Numbered from the stretch's first letter, positions 7,780-16,769 are shown. The stretch: 19,523 nt of DNA from Actinomycetota bacterium (GCA_009705235.1 WLCR01000005.1:1-19523), one strand, 5' to 3'. Notes: generated by a model from the letters alone, not told the origin. Made by a program: numbers and translations.

Positions 7780-8758
7780 CTTGAAAGCTTCTAATATTTC
7801 TCGTTTTTTCGGCTTCATTTTGTTTGGAGTCATCCTGCTCATTGTGGGTAATTCCGTTGATGAACTACGTGTTTATCAAGGCGCTACAGTCGCGATGTAT
7901 GTAGTTGCAATTTCTTCAATCATTTTGCTCACTGGATATTCGGGGCAAGTTTCACTTGGTCATGGAGCGTTGCTTGCCGTTGGTGGATATGGTGCGGCGT
8001 TGTTACGCAATAATTTCAATGCACCTGTCTGGTTGTGTTTTGCTGGCGCCGTTTTGTTGGCTGCGTTATGGGGTGCACTATTGGGTGCAACTGCAGCACG
8101 ACTTTCTGGGCCGTATCTAGCCGGAACAACTTTGGCGCTTGCCGTAGGTCTTCCATCTATTGCCAACCAATTCAAATTCCTAGGTGGCGAACAAGGTTTA
8201 ATCTTTGATATTGGATTACCCCCAGCATCCCTTGGTGAGATGTTTTCCTTATACAAGTGGTTTTTCTGGATCGCCTCTCTTGCAGCCCTTATTTCAATGT
8301 GGTGGTTACAAAATCTGCTTCGATCCCGGTATGGGCGGGTCTGGCGGGCAATTCGGACACAGAGCATTGCCGCCGAGCTAGCTGGCATTCACGTGGCACG
8401 CTCAAAAATCCTTGCCTTCACCGTCAGCGCTGGCCTGGCTGGCCTTGCCGGCGCCCTGTTATCGATGACCATAAGCACCGTCTCACCTGGCGCTTTCCCC
8501 TTAACTCTCTCATTCGCCCTTGCGACAGGCGCAGTCATATCTGGCGTAACTACCCTTGGAGGCGTCATTATTGGGGCAGTGACATTGGTGGCAATCCCTG
8601 AAATTGCCGATTCGATAGCTCATCGAATCGGTGCTTCAGAGAATGTAACTAACAACTTGCCGGGATTACTGGTGAGTGGGTTATTAATTTTGACTGTTCT
8701 CTTCGTTCCGAACGGACCGGTTGAACAGATGAAGCACAGAAAAAAAGTTCATATCTAA
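7772..8758 (+). CDS. livM: HAAT-family ABC transporter permease (LivM-like)
   Basis: Second permease, 328 aa with about nine or ten hydrophobic segments. It begins at a GTG inside the end of livH. The hallmark LTGYSGQVSLGHGALLAVGG (residues about 54-73) is the LivM signature, and a cytoplasmic coupling loop RAIRTQSIAAELAGIHVAR (about 193-211) and the C-terminal GGVTTLGG/GGVIIGA-type glycine-rich helix follow. The segment about 8321-8600 is markedly GC-richer (63% over 8341-8460) and uses more C-ending codons than the rest of the cassette, as if derived from a different background. The reading frame stays intact across it. The 34 nt after the stop contain the RBS of the binding-protein gene. 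Confidence 0.9.
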   Translation: MHNLKASNISRFFGFILFGVILLIVGNSVDELRVYQGATVAMYVVAISSIILLTGYSGQVSLGHGALLAVGGYGAALLRNNFNAPVWLCFAGAVLLAALWGALLGATAARLSGPYLAGTTLALAVGLPSIANQFKFLGGEQGLIFDIGLPPASLGEMFSLYKWFFWIASLAALISMWWLQNLLRSRYGRVWRAIRTQSIAAELAGIHVARSKILAFTVSAGLAGLAGALLSMTISTVSPGAFPLTLSFALATGAVISGVTTLGGVIIGAVTLVAIPEIADSIAHRIGASENVTNNLPGLLVSGLLILTVLFVPNGPVEQMKHRKKVHI

Positions 8759-8792
8759 ACATCCCGCAAGGGCCCTCGATGGAAGGAAAAAC

Positions 8793-10085
8793 ATGATCGG
8801 AAAGAATCGTCGGAAGCTAAGTGTTGCTTCTGCGGTAATTGCTGCAGGTAGCTTGTTGTTAACAGCTATGCCAGCACAGGCTGCAGAACCAGGACTCACC
8901 GCTTCATCAATCAAGTTAGGAATCACAATTCCAATGACTGGAATTGCCTCACCTGGTTATAACAAGATTCCAGGCGCAATGAAAGCCTACTTTGAATATG
9001 TTAATGCAAATGGTGGCGTCAATGGACGAAAAATCACTCTCGTTGTTAAAGACGATCAGTACATTCCTACTCTTGCGGTAGCTAAGGCAAATGAATTAAT
9101 CCTTAAGGACAAGGTTTTTGCACTTATTGGAACGCTAGGAACTGCGAGCAATAAAGCAATTGCGCGCTCTGCGCAGTTGAAGACTCGCGGAATTCCTGCA
9201 CTCTTTGTAAATACAGGATTTAGTGGCTTCGCTGATAAGAAGGCCTATCCAACCTCATTCTCACTTTTGCCTTCATACCAAATGGAAGCAAAGGTTATTG
9301 GTAAGTATTTAGATGAAAACTTTGCAGGCAAAAAGGTCGCCTTGCTGTATCAGGATGACGACTTTGGTGTCGATGCGCTTAATGGTTTCAAGCAGGCAAA
9401 GATTGATTTTGCAATCAAGATTCCATATGCATCTGGATCACAAGGCGTGGCCGGTGTTGCTGGTACTTGGATTACGAAGCTACAAGCTGCAGCACCAGAT
9501 GTTGTAGTTCTCTTCGGTGTATCAAGTGCAACAGCAGCAGCTTTGGGTAATGCGTACGCATACAAGTACGCACCAAAGTGGATTTTGGGCTCAGTCGGTG
9601 GAGATGCCGTAACGCTTGCAGCAAATAAAGTGCCACCAGTATTCCTTGCAGGTGCTAAGGGTCTTTCATTTGCACCATCACCAGCAGATGCAACTGATGA
9701 GTACATCAAAATGTTTATGGATGTAAACGCCACTTATAACAAGGGCGTTGCATTCGATAACAACATTGTTGCAGGAATGACTTCAGCATTCTTGGCTGTT
9801 CAGGCCATTAAGTCAGCTGGACCAAACCTAACTCGTAAGGGTTTAATCGCTGCAATTGAAAAGAATGGTGCAACTTTTGCTAACCCAGGGTTAACACCAC
9901 TCGGATTCTCAAGCACTAGCCATGTTGGTGCAACCGGATATTGGATTGGTACCTATGACACTTCCGGTGCACTAAAGCCAGATGGTGGCAAGTACACCGT
10001 TTATACAACTGATTCAGGAAATGGGCCTGTAGTTCTCTCGACTTACAAGCGTCCTGCTATGCCAGCGAAAGGACTACCCAACTAA
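8793..10085 (+). CDS. Secreted HAAT-family substrate-binding protein (LivK-like)
   Basis: Type I periplasmic-binding-fold protein (Peripla_BP_6/LivK family), 430 aa. GGAAGGA at 8781-8787 precedes the ATG. The N-terminus is a classical Sec signal: MIGKNRRKLS, a hydrophobic core, then PAQA|AEP with cleavage expected after residue 30. There is no lipobox cysteine, so the mature protein is predicted to be soluble rather than a lipoprotein, unusual for a Gram-positive-type binding protein. The mature start IKLGITIPMTG...YFEYVNANGGVNGRKI is the typical opening of the family, and the FALIGTLGTASNKAI segment marks the first ligand-facing loop. It lies directly after the permeases and before a secreted hydrolase with which it shares the TAATG junction. 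Ligand unknown: amino acids, amides, urea or aromatic acids are all possible within the family. Confidence 0.9.
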   Translation: MIGKNRRKLSVASAVIAAGSLLLTAMPAQAAEPGLTASSIKLGITIPMTGIASPGYNKIPGAMKAYFEYVNANGGVNGRKITLVVKDDQYIPTLAVAKANELILKDKVFALIGTLGTASNKAIARSAQLKTRGIPALFVNTGFSGFADKKAYPTSFSLLPSYQMEAKVIGKYLDENFAGKKVALLYQDDDFGVDALNGFKQAKIDFAIKIPYASGSQGVAGVAGTWITKLQAAAPDVVVLFGVSSATAAALGNAYAYKYAPKWILGSVGGDAVTLAANKVPPVFLAGAKGLSFAPSPADATDEYIKMFMDVNATYNKGVAFDNNIVAGMTSAFLAVQAIKSAGPNLTRKGLIAAIEKNGATFANPGLTPLGFSSTSHVGATGYWIGTYDTSGALKPDGGKYTVYTTDSGNGPVVLSTYKRPAMPAKGLPN

Positions 10086-11704
10086 TGAAAAGTAATTCAA
10101 TAAAGAAGCGCTTCATTGCACTTGCAGCTACCGCTGCATTAATCACAGGTGTAACTACAGTCGTTCCAGCTCAAGCAGCAGATCCATCATGTTCAACTGC
10201 GGCATACGTAACTACTTGTGTGGGAGCAACATCAGATACAGCTCCTTACATGTTTATTACTACTGCAGCATTTAACGGAACAGTTCTGTTGTGGTCTCAT
10301 GGACTACGACCTAACGTTGATATTCCTGCAGGTATTCCTGGTTACGGTGGTTATAAAGTAACTAACACTCCAGAGCCAGCTCCAAACGGTGATAAGGCGG
10401 TTATTTCCGCACTTCTTGCTCAAGGATATGGAATCGCTGGTTCAGGATTTTCTCGTCAAGGAGTCAACGTTCAACAGGCAGTTGCTGCAAATGTTGAGCT
10501 CATTGGAATTTTCAAGAAAAAGCACCCAACAACTGAGAAAGTTGTTGCTTGGGGACAATCTCTTGGAACTTTGATTTCTCAGACTTTGGCTGAAAAGCAT
10601 CCAGAACTTGTTGATTCAGTTGCTTTGCTTTGCCCAGCAACCGCTCCAACAGACGCACTGATTTCATACTTCGGTGATTTCATGTGGGGATTCAAAACTT
10701 TCTTTGATCCATCAATCGTTGGATTTGGATACGCACCTGGAGCAGCTGGATACGCGCAATCAATGGGCGATTTGGTCAAGTTCTTTACCGCACTTGGTAA
10801 ATTGCAAGCCGGTCTCTCATCTGGTGCATGGCCAGATACATCAAGTGCGGCAGGTAAAGCGCTTGAAAAGGCAGGAGTTCCTTCACGAAGTGCTCTTACG
10901 CTGATCGGCATCATGGCTGGTGTTCCACTACGAAGTGAAAATATTGACGGAACATCTGGCCCAGCTGGACTAGAGCAGACATTCCCACTCGCAATCGCAC
11001 CTGCGGTTGCTGTCTTGCAAAATGCAGGAACAGTGGGACTTGCTGAAGTTCTATTGATGGCAGATGGTGAAGCTCAAGCTGGTGGAATTGTTTTTGATAA
11101 TACAAAGACAGATTACGCTGCTCGAGTCGATGCTGATAAAGATGTCTATTCATTCGCACTCAGTGGAAACACTGCTGTCAATTCTATGCTTGATGTTCTA
11201 GCGGCATCACCACGCGTGACCGCTTCAGCTGATGCAACAGCAAAGGTTAAAACCCTTCTTTCTGTTGAAGGCACAATCAAGCACCCAACTGTTCTACTTA
11301 CTACTGAGGCGGATCAATTTACGGTCGCCGGAGCCGGTCAGTGGATGATTGATAAGTACGCAGATCAATATGCAGCCGAAAAGGCGAAGGCAATGTTTGA
11401 CTCAAGAAAGAGTCGTGCATATGTAACGCCAACCGTTAAATTGGTAGCTCTATGGGAAAAAACTGCTGCTAAATACACGAAGTTCACTGCAACTGGATCA
11501 CCAGATCTAAGTGCTACTCGCGGTGCCGGAACTGGTCACTGTAAGTACACACCTGCTCAATACGTGACAGTTGCAAAGATGGCAGCAAATGCTGCTACAA
11601 ATGGGAAGTTCCCAACAGGCGGAATAGTTACTTCAACTGCCCGCAAAGTTGGACTTTCCTATGACAACAAGTTCCGAGTGCCTCTCTTTAAGTCACTTGA
11701 GTAA
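10085..11704 (+). CDS. Secreted alpha/beta-hydrolase with large cap region
   Basis: A 539-aa exported protein. The signal peptide runs to PAQA|AD with cleavage expected near residue 31. The fold is alpha/beta-hydrolase by motif: LLWSHG (68-73) as an oxyanion-hole HG loop, nucleophile elbow VVAWGQSLGT (153-162) with Ser159, then VALLCPATAP. A long region of about 200 residues follows, probably a helical cap. PTVLLTTEADQF (401-412) offers D410 as acid and GAGTGHC (480-486) offers H485 as base, in the right order for a Ser-Asp-His triad. Four cysteines (C36, C45, C183, C486) could form disulfides outside the cell. The start overlaps the binding-protein stop, and AAAGGA lies upstream within that gene. 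Esterase, amidase or peptidase activity cannot be told apart; coupling to the importer suggests it supplies the transported product. Confidence 0.85.
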   Translation: MKSNSIKKRFIALAATAALITGVTTVVPAQAADPSCSTAAYVTTCVGATSDTAPYMFITTAAFNGTVLLWSHGLRPNVDIPAGIPGYGGYKVTNTPEPAPNGDKAVISALLAQGYGIAGSGFSRQGVNVQQAVAANVELIGIFKKKHPTTEKVVAWGQSLGTLISQTLAEKHPELVDSVALLCPATAPTDALISYFGDFMWGFKTFFDPSIVGFGYAPGAAGYAQSMGDLVKFFTALGKLQAGLSSGAWPDTSSAAGKALEKAGVPSRSALTLIGIMAGVPLRSENIDGTSGPAGLEQTFPLAIAPAVAVLQNAGTVGLAEVLLMADGEAQAGGIVFDNTKTDYAARVDADKDVYSFALSGNTAVNSMLDVLAASPRVTASADATAKVKTLLSVEGTIKHPTVLLTTEADQFTVAGAGQWMIDKYADQYAAEKAKAMFDSRKSRAYVTPTVKLVALWEKTAAKYTKFTATGSPDLSATRGAGTGHCKYTPAQYVTVAKMAANAATNGKFPTGGIVTSTARKVGLSYDNKFRVPLFKSLE

Positions 11705-11715
11705 CTAAAAGCGTC

Positions 11716-11757
11716 AGATGACTAAAGGCCTCGGGAAACCGGGGCCTTTAGTCATCT
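11716..11757. terminator. Strong palindromic hairpin closing the importer/hydrolase operon
   Basis: The left arm AGATGACTAAAGGCCTCGG (11716-11734) pairs with 11739-11757 over 19 bp, with 18 Watson-Crick pairs and one T-G wobble, around a GAAA tetraloop (11735-11738). It lies 12 nt after the hydrolase stop and 17 nt before tsaE. There is no T-run after the right arm; on the minus strand a short TTTT follows. It is best read as a transcription terminator or 3'-end-stabilising structure. Confidence 0.75.
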
Positions 11758-11774
11758 ACTACTCTTAACTTATT

Positions 11775-12230
11775 ATGAACTATCACGAGTCGCTTTCGGC
11801 AATAGTTTCTGTAGCTGAAGAAATGCATCAACTTGGCATGCGTGTGTCTTCTCATTTAAAAGCTGGTGATTTAATTCTCGTAAATGGCCCACTAGGGGCG
11901 GGCAAAACAGTATTGGCACAAGGTGTTGGAGCAGGCCTTGGAATAACCGGAATAACTTCTCCTACATTTGTTATCTCACGTGTTCACAAAGCATCAGTCC
12001 CGTTCATTCATGTTGATGCATATCGGTTACTAGATTCTGAAAATCCCAATCTCTACCTTGATGATTTAGATCTAGATATTGCTGGCTCAATTACCCTGAT
12101 TGAATGGGGTGGCGCAGAATCCGCTCGCCTTAGTCAAGATCGACTAGAAATTACAATTGATAGAAGCGAAGATATTAGAAAAGTTGAGATCACACCGATA
12201 GGGCCGCGATGGGCAGGGTTTTCGTTGTGA
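11775..12230 (+). CDS. tsaE: tRNA t6A biosynthesis ATPase TsaE
   Basis: P-loop ATPase that drives the TsaB-TsaD complex in forming N6-threonylcarbamoyladenosine at position 37 of ANN-decoding tRNAs. The 151 aa match the family. Walker A is GPLGAGKT (38-45); then TSPTFV (61-66), HVDAYRL (79-85, D81) and LIEWGG (108-113) are the TsaE hallmarks. It is separated from the upstream cassette by the hairpin, so it needs its own promoter or read-through. TACTCT at 11760-11765 is a poor -10 candidate, and no clear RBS is visible. Its end overlaps tsaB by 4 nt if tsaB starts at GTG 12227. Confidence 0.95.
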   Translation: MNYHESLSAIVSVAEEMHQLGMRVSSHLKAGDLILVNGPLGAGKTVLAQGVGAGLGITGITSPTFVISRVHKASVPFIHVDAYRLLDSENPNLYLDDLDLDIAGSITLIEWGGAESARLSQDRLEITIDRSEDIRKVEITPIGPRWAGFSL

Positions 12231-12760
12231 GTAAAGTTTTGGCGATTGATACTTCAACATCACGTACATCTGTAGCAATCATCGATGGTGACACCGTTGT
12301 GTTTAGCGGTTTTCGGGATGGCGCTACCGCACATGGACCTTCGCTACCTGCATTAGTCCAAGAAGCGTTAGCGGTCAGTGAAGTAAATGAAGTTGTCGTT
12401 GGCATGGGTCCTGGTCCATTTACGGGACTCCGCGTTGGAATTGCATTTGCGCAAAGTTTTGCTTTAGCTCGCGAAATACCAGTACGTGGAGTGTGTTCGC
12501 TAGATGCTATCGCTGCGCAGATCGACGAGAAGGATTTCATTATTACTGTTGATGCAAGGCGCAAAGAAGTTTATTGGGCTAGATACAAAGATGGAGTGCG
12601 TGTTGGGGAACCAGCGGTTGATTTCCCAGCTGATGTTACTGGTGCACCGATACATGCAGATCTATTTCCGGATATGCGGTCACTAGTTGCTTTTCCTGGT
12701 GATATTACTGAGCCAATTTATTTGCGCAGACCGGATGCAGTTGCAACGGTGGACAGATGA
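12227..12760 (+). CDS. tsaB: tRNA t6A biosynthesis protein TsaB
   Basis: Non-catalytic ASKHA-fold partner of TsaD, needed for the t6A complex. The start chosen is GTG 12227 (177 aa, reading VSKVLAIDTSTSRTSVAI), because it gives a 4-nt GTGA overlap with tsaE like the other junctions here and places the conserved LAIDTS strand at the N-terminus. An ATG six codons upstream (12209) is the alternative. VVGMGPGPFTGLRVGIAFAQ (about 56-75) is the family hallmark. At 177 aa it is shorter than many TsaB proteins (about 200-230), with the reduction in the C-terminal half, consistent with genome streamlining. Confidence 0.92.
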   Translation: MSKVLAIDTSTSRTSVAIIDGDTVVFSGFRDGATAHGPSLPALVQEALAVSEVNEVVVGMGPGPFTGLRVGIAFAQSFALAREIPVRGVCSLDAIAAQIDEKDFIITVDARRKEVYWARYKDGVRVGEPAVDFPADVTGAPIHADLFPDMRSLVAFPGDITEPIYLRRPDAVATVDR

Positions 12761-13203
12761 TTACCTATCGCGAAGCAAACGCTTTTGATCTTTCAGTTTT
12801 TGTTTCTTTGGATAAAGAGTTGTTTCCATACTCACCATGGTCTGCGTCCCAATACAAAGAAGAGTTTTCGAGCCCAACCCGCCATTTTGTTGTTGCCATT
12901 GATGAGACTGAGAGCATCGTTGGCTACGCAGGAGTCTTTGCGCCAGGGGCGGTAGAAGCCGACATTTTGACTGTGGGTGTTGTGCCAGCTCATCGTGGAA
13001 AAGGTATTGCTAAAGCACTTATGGCCTTGATTACTGATTGGGCTAAAGCGCAAGGGTCAACTGCGATGATGCTTGAAGTAAAGACAGATAACCATGAAGC
13101 AATAGGTCTTTATGAATCATTAGGGTATTCCACACTAAATATCCGCAAAGATTATTTTGGTGCTGGTCTTAATGCACAAGTAATGCGATTGGAGCTTTCA
13201 TGA
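12757..13203 (+). CDS. rimI: GNAT acetyltransferase RimI (ribosomal protein S18 N-acetyltransferase type)
   Basis: Acetyl-CoA-dependent N-alpha-acetyltransferase, 148 aa. The acetyl-CoA loop [14 protein letters not shown] (75-88) fits the Q/R-x-x-G-x-G/A motif. [19 protein letters not shown] (106-124) is the RimI hallmark, with E107 at the position of the catalytic glutamate, and IRKDYF (129-134) matches the conserved R-x-Y-Y/F tail. Its place between tsaB and tsaD, with ATGA overlaps on both sides, is the standard actinobacterial arrangement. The substrate in these bacteria may be broader than S18. Confidence 0.93.
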   Translation: MITYREANAFDLSVFVSLDKELFPYSPWSASQYKEEFSSPTRHFVVAIDETESIVGYAGVFAPGAVEADILTVGVVPAHRGKGIAKALMALITDWAKAQGSTAMMLEVKTDNHEAIGLYESLGYSTLNIRKDYFGAGLNAQVMRLELS

Positions 13204-14231
13204 GTGAGCCAATTGTTTTAGGTATCGAAACCTCCTGCGATGAAACCGCGGTAGGTATTGTTCGTGGGCGCACACTACTTGCCAACGTCATTGCATCTAG
13301 CGTTGAAGAACATGCACGTTTCGGGGGAGTTGTACCTGAAATTGCAAGCCGGGCACATTTAGAAGCAATGATTCCAACATTGCATCAAGCCCTTAAAGAT
13401 TCAAAAATTTCCTTAAAGGATATCGATGCGGTTGCCGTAACAGGTGGGCCAGGATTAGTTGGCGCACTTTTGGTAGGCGTTGGATCTGCAGCAGGTCTTG
13501 CACTTGGTTTAAATAAACCAATTTATGCAGTCAATCATTTAGCTGCTCATGTCAGTGTTGATTCGTTGACACACAGCAATCCATTGGATCCAACTATTGC
13601 GTTACTAGTTAGTGGTGGTCACTCATCACTATTGCAGGTAGATGACATCACTGGATCAATTACAAAACTTGGCGAAACTATGGATGATGCTGCGGGAGAA
13701 GCATTTGACAAAATCGCACGAGTAATGAAATTAGGATTTCCCGGAGGTCCTGCAATCGATAAGTTGGCACATGATGGCGATGCAAACGCAATTGATTTTC
13801 CACGCGGCTTAACAACATCAAATGATTGGCAGACCAGGCCATTTGATTTCTCATTTTCTGGGCTAAAGACAGCGGTTGCTAGATATCTAGAGGCAACACC
13901 TGACTACAAAAAGAGCGATGTTGCAGCCTCTTTCCAAGAAGCAATCGTTGATGTTTTGTTATTGAAAGCTGTCGCTGCGTGTAAACAATCGGGGATTGAT
14001 TCACTTGTTATTGCAGGTGGGGTAGCGGCTAACTCGAGGCTTCGAGCCGTTGCCCAAGAACGCTGCGATAAGGCGGGGATTCAGCTGAGGGTTCCTAGCC
14101 CAGGGTTGTGTACTGATAACGGGGCGATGGTCGCCGCTCTTGGATCCCTAATGGTTTCAGCAGGCCGCAGGCCCAGCCCAGCGGCTTTTGACGCTGATTC
14201 CAGCCTGCCTGTAACCACCGTTTCTCTCTAA
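13200..14231 (+). CDS. tsaD: tRNA N6-adenosine threonylcarbamoyltransferase TsaD
   Basis: Catalytic subunit that transfers threonylcarbamoyl to A37 of tRNA. The 343 aa are family length. ASKHA-fold motifs: [14 protein letters not shown] (8-21); metal-binding NHLAAH with H113 and H117; SGGHSSLL (138-145); [19 protein letters not shown] (166-184); [10 protein letters not shown] (273-282); CTDNGAM (304-310) with D306 as the third metal ligand. It overlaps rimI by ATGA. The last 180 nt are GC-rich (67% over 14161-14220, against 37% over 13501-13560) although the frame is intact. The gene is followed directly by the groES promoter; no terminator separates them. Confidence 0.96.
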   Translation: MSEPIVLGIETSCDETAVGIVRGRTLLANVIASSVEEHARFGGVVPEIASRAHLEAMIPTLHQALKDSKISLKDIDAVAVTGGPGLVGALLVGVGSAAGLALGLNKPIYAVNHLAAHVSVDSLTHSNPLDPTIALLVSGGHSSLLQVDDITGSITKLGETMDDAAGEAFDKIARVMKLGFPGGPAIDKLAHDGDANAIDFPRGLTTSNDWQTRPFDFSFSGLKTAVARYLEATPDYKKSDVAASFQEAIVDVLLLKAVAACKQSGIDSLVIAGGVAANSRLRAVAQERCDKAGIQLRVPSPGLCTDNGAMVAALGSLMVSAGRRPSPAAFDADSSLPVTTVSL

Positions 14232-14240
14232 ATCCTCAAT

Positions 14241-14269
14241 TTGCCGTGCGAGTAAGGCACGCCTAGAGT
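14241..14269 (+). promoter_or_regulatory. Sigma-A-type promoter of groES-groEL
   Basis: TTGCCG (14241-14246) and TAGAGT (14264-14269) are separated by exactly 17 bp. Transcription would start near 14276, inside the adjacent CIRCE-like operator, which is the standard layout for HrcA repression of groES. The leader before groES would be about 80 nt. Confidence 0.7.
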
Positions 14270-14274
14270 TTGCG

Positions 14275-14301
14275 TTAGCACTCACGACCCGAGTCTGCTA
14301 A
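14275..14301. promoter_or_regulatory. CIRCE-like operator (HrcA binding site), degenerate right arm
   Basis: The left arm TTAGCACTC (14275-14283) is a perfect CIRCE half-site. After a 9-nt spacer comes GTCTGCTAA (14293-14301), which matches the consensus GAGTGCTAA at 7 of 9 positions, keeping the outer TGCTAA. Placement at the predicted start site upstream of groES supports heat-shock control by HrcA, whose gene is not in the window. Confidence 0.75.
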
Positions 14302-14357
14302 CTCAGGCCGCACGAGCAACACAACCAATAGGTAAGAACATAGAAGGAGTCAACCCA

Positions 14358-14645
14358 ATGGCAATTAAGCCACTAGAAGATCGCATCGTTATCAAGACAA
14401 ATGAGGCTGAAACAACAACAGCGTCAGGTCTTGTTATTCCAGATACTGCAAAAGAGAAGCCACAAGAGGGCACTGTCATTGCAGTAGGCCCAGGTCGCTT
14501 TGACGATGGCGTACGCGTTCCAATGGATGTCAAAGTTGGCGATGTAGTTCTTTACAGCAAGTACGGCGGAACTGAAATCAAGCATGGTGGAGAAGATCTA
14601 CTTGTTCTTTCAGCTCGCGACATTCTCGCTGTAATCGAGAAGTAA
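14358..14645 (+). CDS. groES: Co-chaperonin GroES
   Basis: Seven-fold ring co-chaperonin that caps GroEL. The 95 aa are canonical: it starts [13 protein letters not shown], the mobile loop occupies about 15-34 ([17 protein letters not shown]), and it ends with [20 protein letters not shown] and LAVIEK. AAGGAG at 14344-14349 lies 8 nt before the ATG. It is under the sigma-A promoter and CIRCE-like operator upstream. groEL starts on the base after the stop codon. Confidence 0.97.
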   Translation: MAIKPLEDRIVIKTNEAETTTASGLVIPDTAKEKPQEGTVIAVGPGRFDDGVRVPMDVKVGDVVLYSKYGGTEIKHGGEDLLVLSARDILAVIEK

Positions 14646-16286
<1,641 letters not shown>

Positions 16287-16296
16287 TTCACGAAAG

Positions 16297-16332
16297 AAAA
16301 AAGCCCCGCAGAATTATCTGCGGGGCTTTTTT
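16297..16332. terminator. Bidirectional Rho-independent terminator between groEL and whiB
   Basis: GCCCCGCAGA (16303-16312) pairs perfectly with TCTGCGGGGC (16317-16326) around an ATTA loop. The stem is flanked by six A on the left (16297-16302) and six T on the right (16327-16332), so it can work for both converging transcripts. It begins 10 nt after the groEL stop and lies 24 nt beyond the whiB stop. Confidence 0.93.
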
Positions 16333-16356
16333 CTTATCCTCGATGAGAAGGAACGC

Positions 16357-16659
16357 CTATGATGCGTGTGAAATATCTGGTGTGCTGTCCTTACCAATAA
16401 TGGCGAGGCGATCATCTTCAGATAGTCCTCCCCAAATTCCGTATGGTTCTTGAACTGCGAGCGCGTGTGCGCGGCATGCGGCAATTACCGGGCATGATGC
16501 GCAGACAGCTTTTGCAGTATTTTCACGATTGCGTCGACGCGGACCACGCTCTCCATCAGGATGAAAAAACATCTCTGAAGGCAGGTCGCGGCATGAACCC
16601 TGGTACTGCCATTCCCATTCATCAGCAACGGGACGGGGTAAGCGTGAAATTTCGGCCAT
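16357..16659 (-). CDS. whiB3: WhiB-family Fe-S regulator, WhiB3/WhiD type
   Basis: Small actinobacterial iron-sulfur transcription factor that partners with the primary sigma factor and senses redox or nitric oxide. With the start at ATG 16659 (MAEISRLPRP, 100 aa) the four cluster cysteines are C23, C53, C56 and C62 in the C-x29-C-x2-C-x5-C pattern. EMFFHPDGERG and the EPYGIWGGLSEDDR turn match WhiB3/WhiD well. The convergent position just downstream of groEL1 is the same as for whiB3 in Mycobacterium and whiD in Streptomyces, supporting orthology. The open frame extends 14 codons further upstream (16701), but the promoter at 16666-16694 predicts transcription starting at the chosen ATG, so the message is probably leaderless. 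It is divergent from the CarH-like gene. Confidence 0.9.
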   Translation of the reverse strand: MAEISRLPRPVADEWEWQYQGSCRDLPSEMFFHPDGERGPRRRNRENTAKAVCASCPVIAACRAHALAVQEPYGIWGGLSEDDRLAIIGKDSTPDISHAS

Positions 16660-16665
16660 GGGCAT

Positions 16666-16694
16666 ACAGTACAACCGCGCCATAGGTTGTTCAA
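16666..16694 (-). promoter_or_regulatory. Sigma-A-type promoter giving a leaderless whiB transcript
   Basis: On the minus strand TTGAAC (16694-16689) and TACTGT (16671-16666) are separated by exactly 17 bp. The A of the ATG at 16659 lies 7 nt beyond the -10, so the mRNA would start on the initiation codon. The -35 lies inside one copy of a direct repeat. Confidence 0.65.
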
Positions 16695-16719
16695 GTAGCA
16701 ACGCTCCAAAGGTTGTTCA
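16681..16719. repeat. 13-bp direct repeat in the whiB-carH intergenic region
   Basis: CATAGGTTGTTCA (16681-16693) and CAAAGGTTGTTCA (16707-16719) agree at 12 of 13 bases and start 26 bp apart. The first copy overlaps the whiB -35 element and the second lies upstream, near -50 to -60 relative to the predicted start. A regulator-binding site is the natural reading; which protein binds is unknown. Confidence 0.55.
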
Positions 16720-16769
16720 GAAGGTGTTTTCGGGTGGTGAGTTAGCCCACTTCACGCCACGATTACCCC

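Noticed and set aside
7960..8388. 142-codon open frame on the minus strand inside livM
   Set aside because: Antisense to the intact permease, no recognisable domain, no RBS; partly produced by the GC-rich patch.
8793..11704. Binding protein and hydrolase as a duplicated or fused pair because of their similar signal peptides
   Set aside because: Similarity is limited to the generic Ala-rich signal ending in PAQAA; the mature domains are unrelated folds.
11775..11780. Leaderless promoter for tsaE
   Set aside because: TACTCT and TAACTT are nearby, but spacing to the ATG is poor and there is no -35 match because the hairpin occupies that region.
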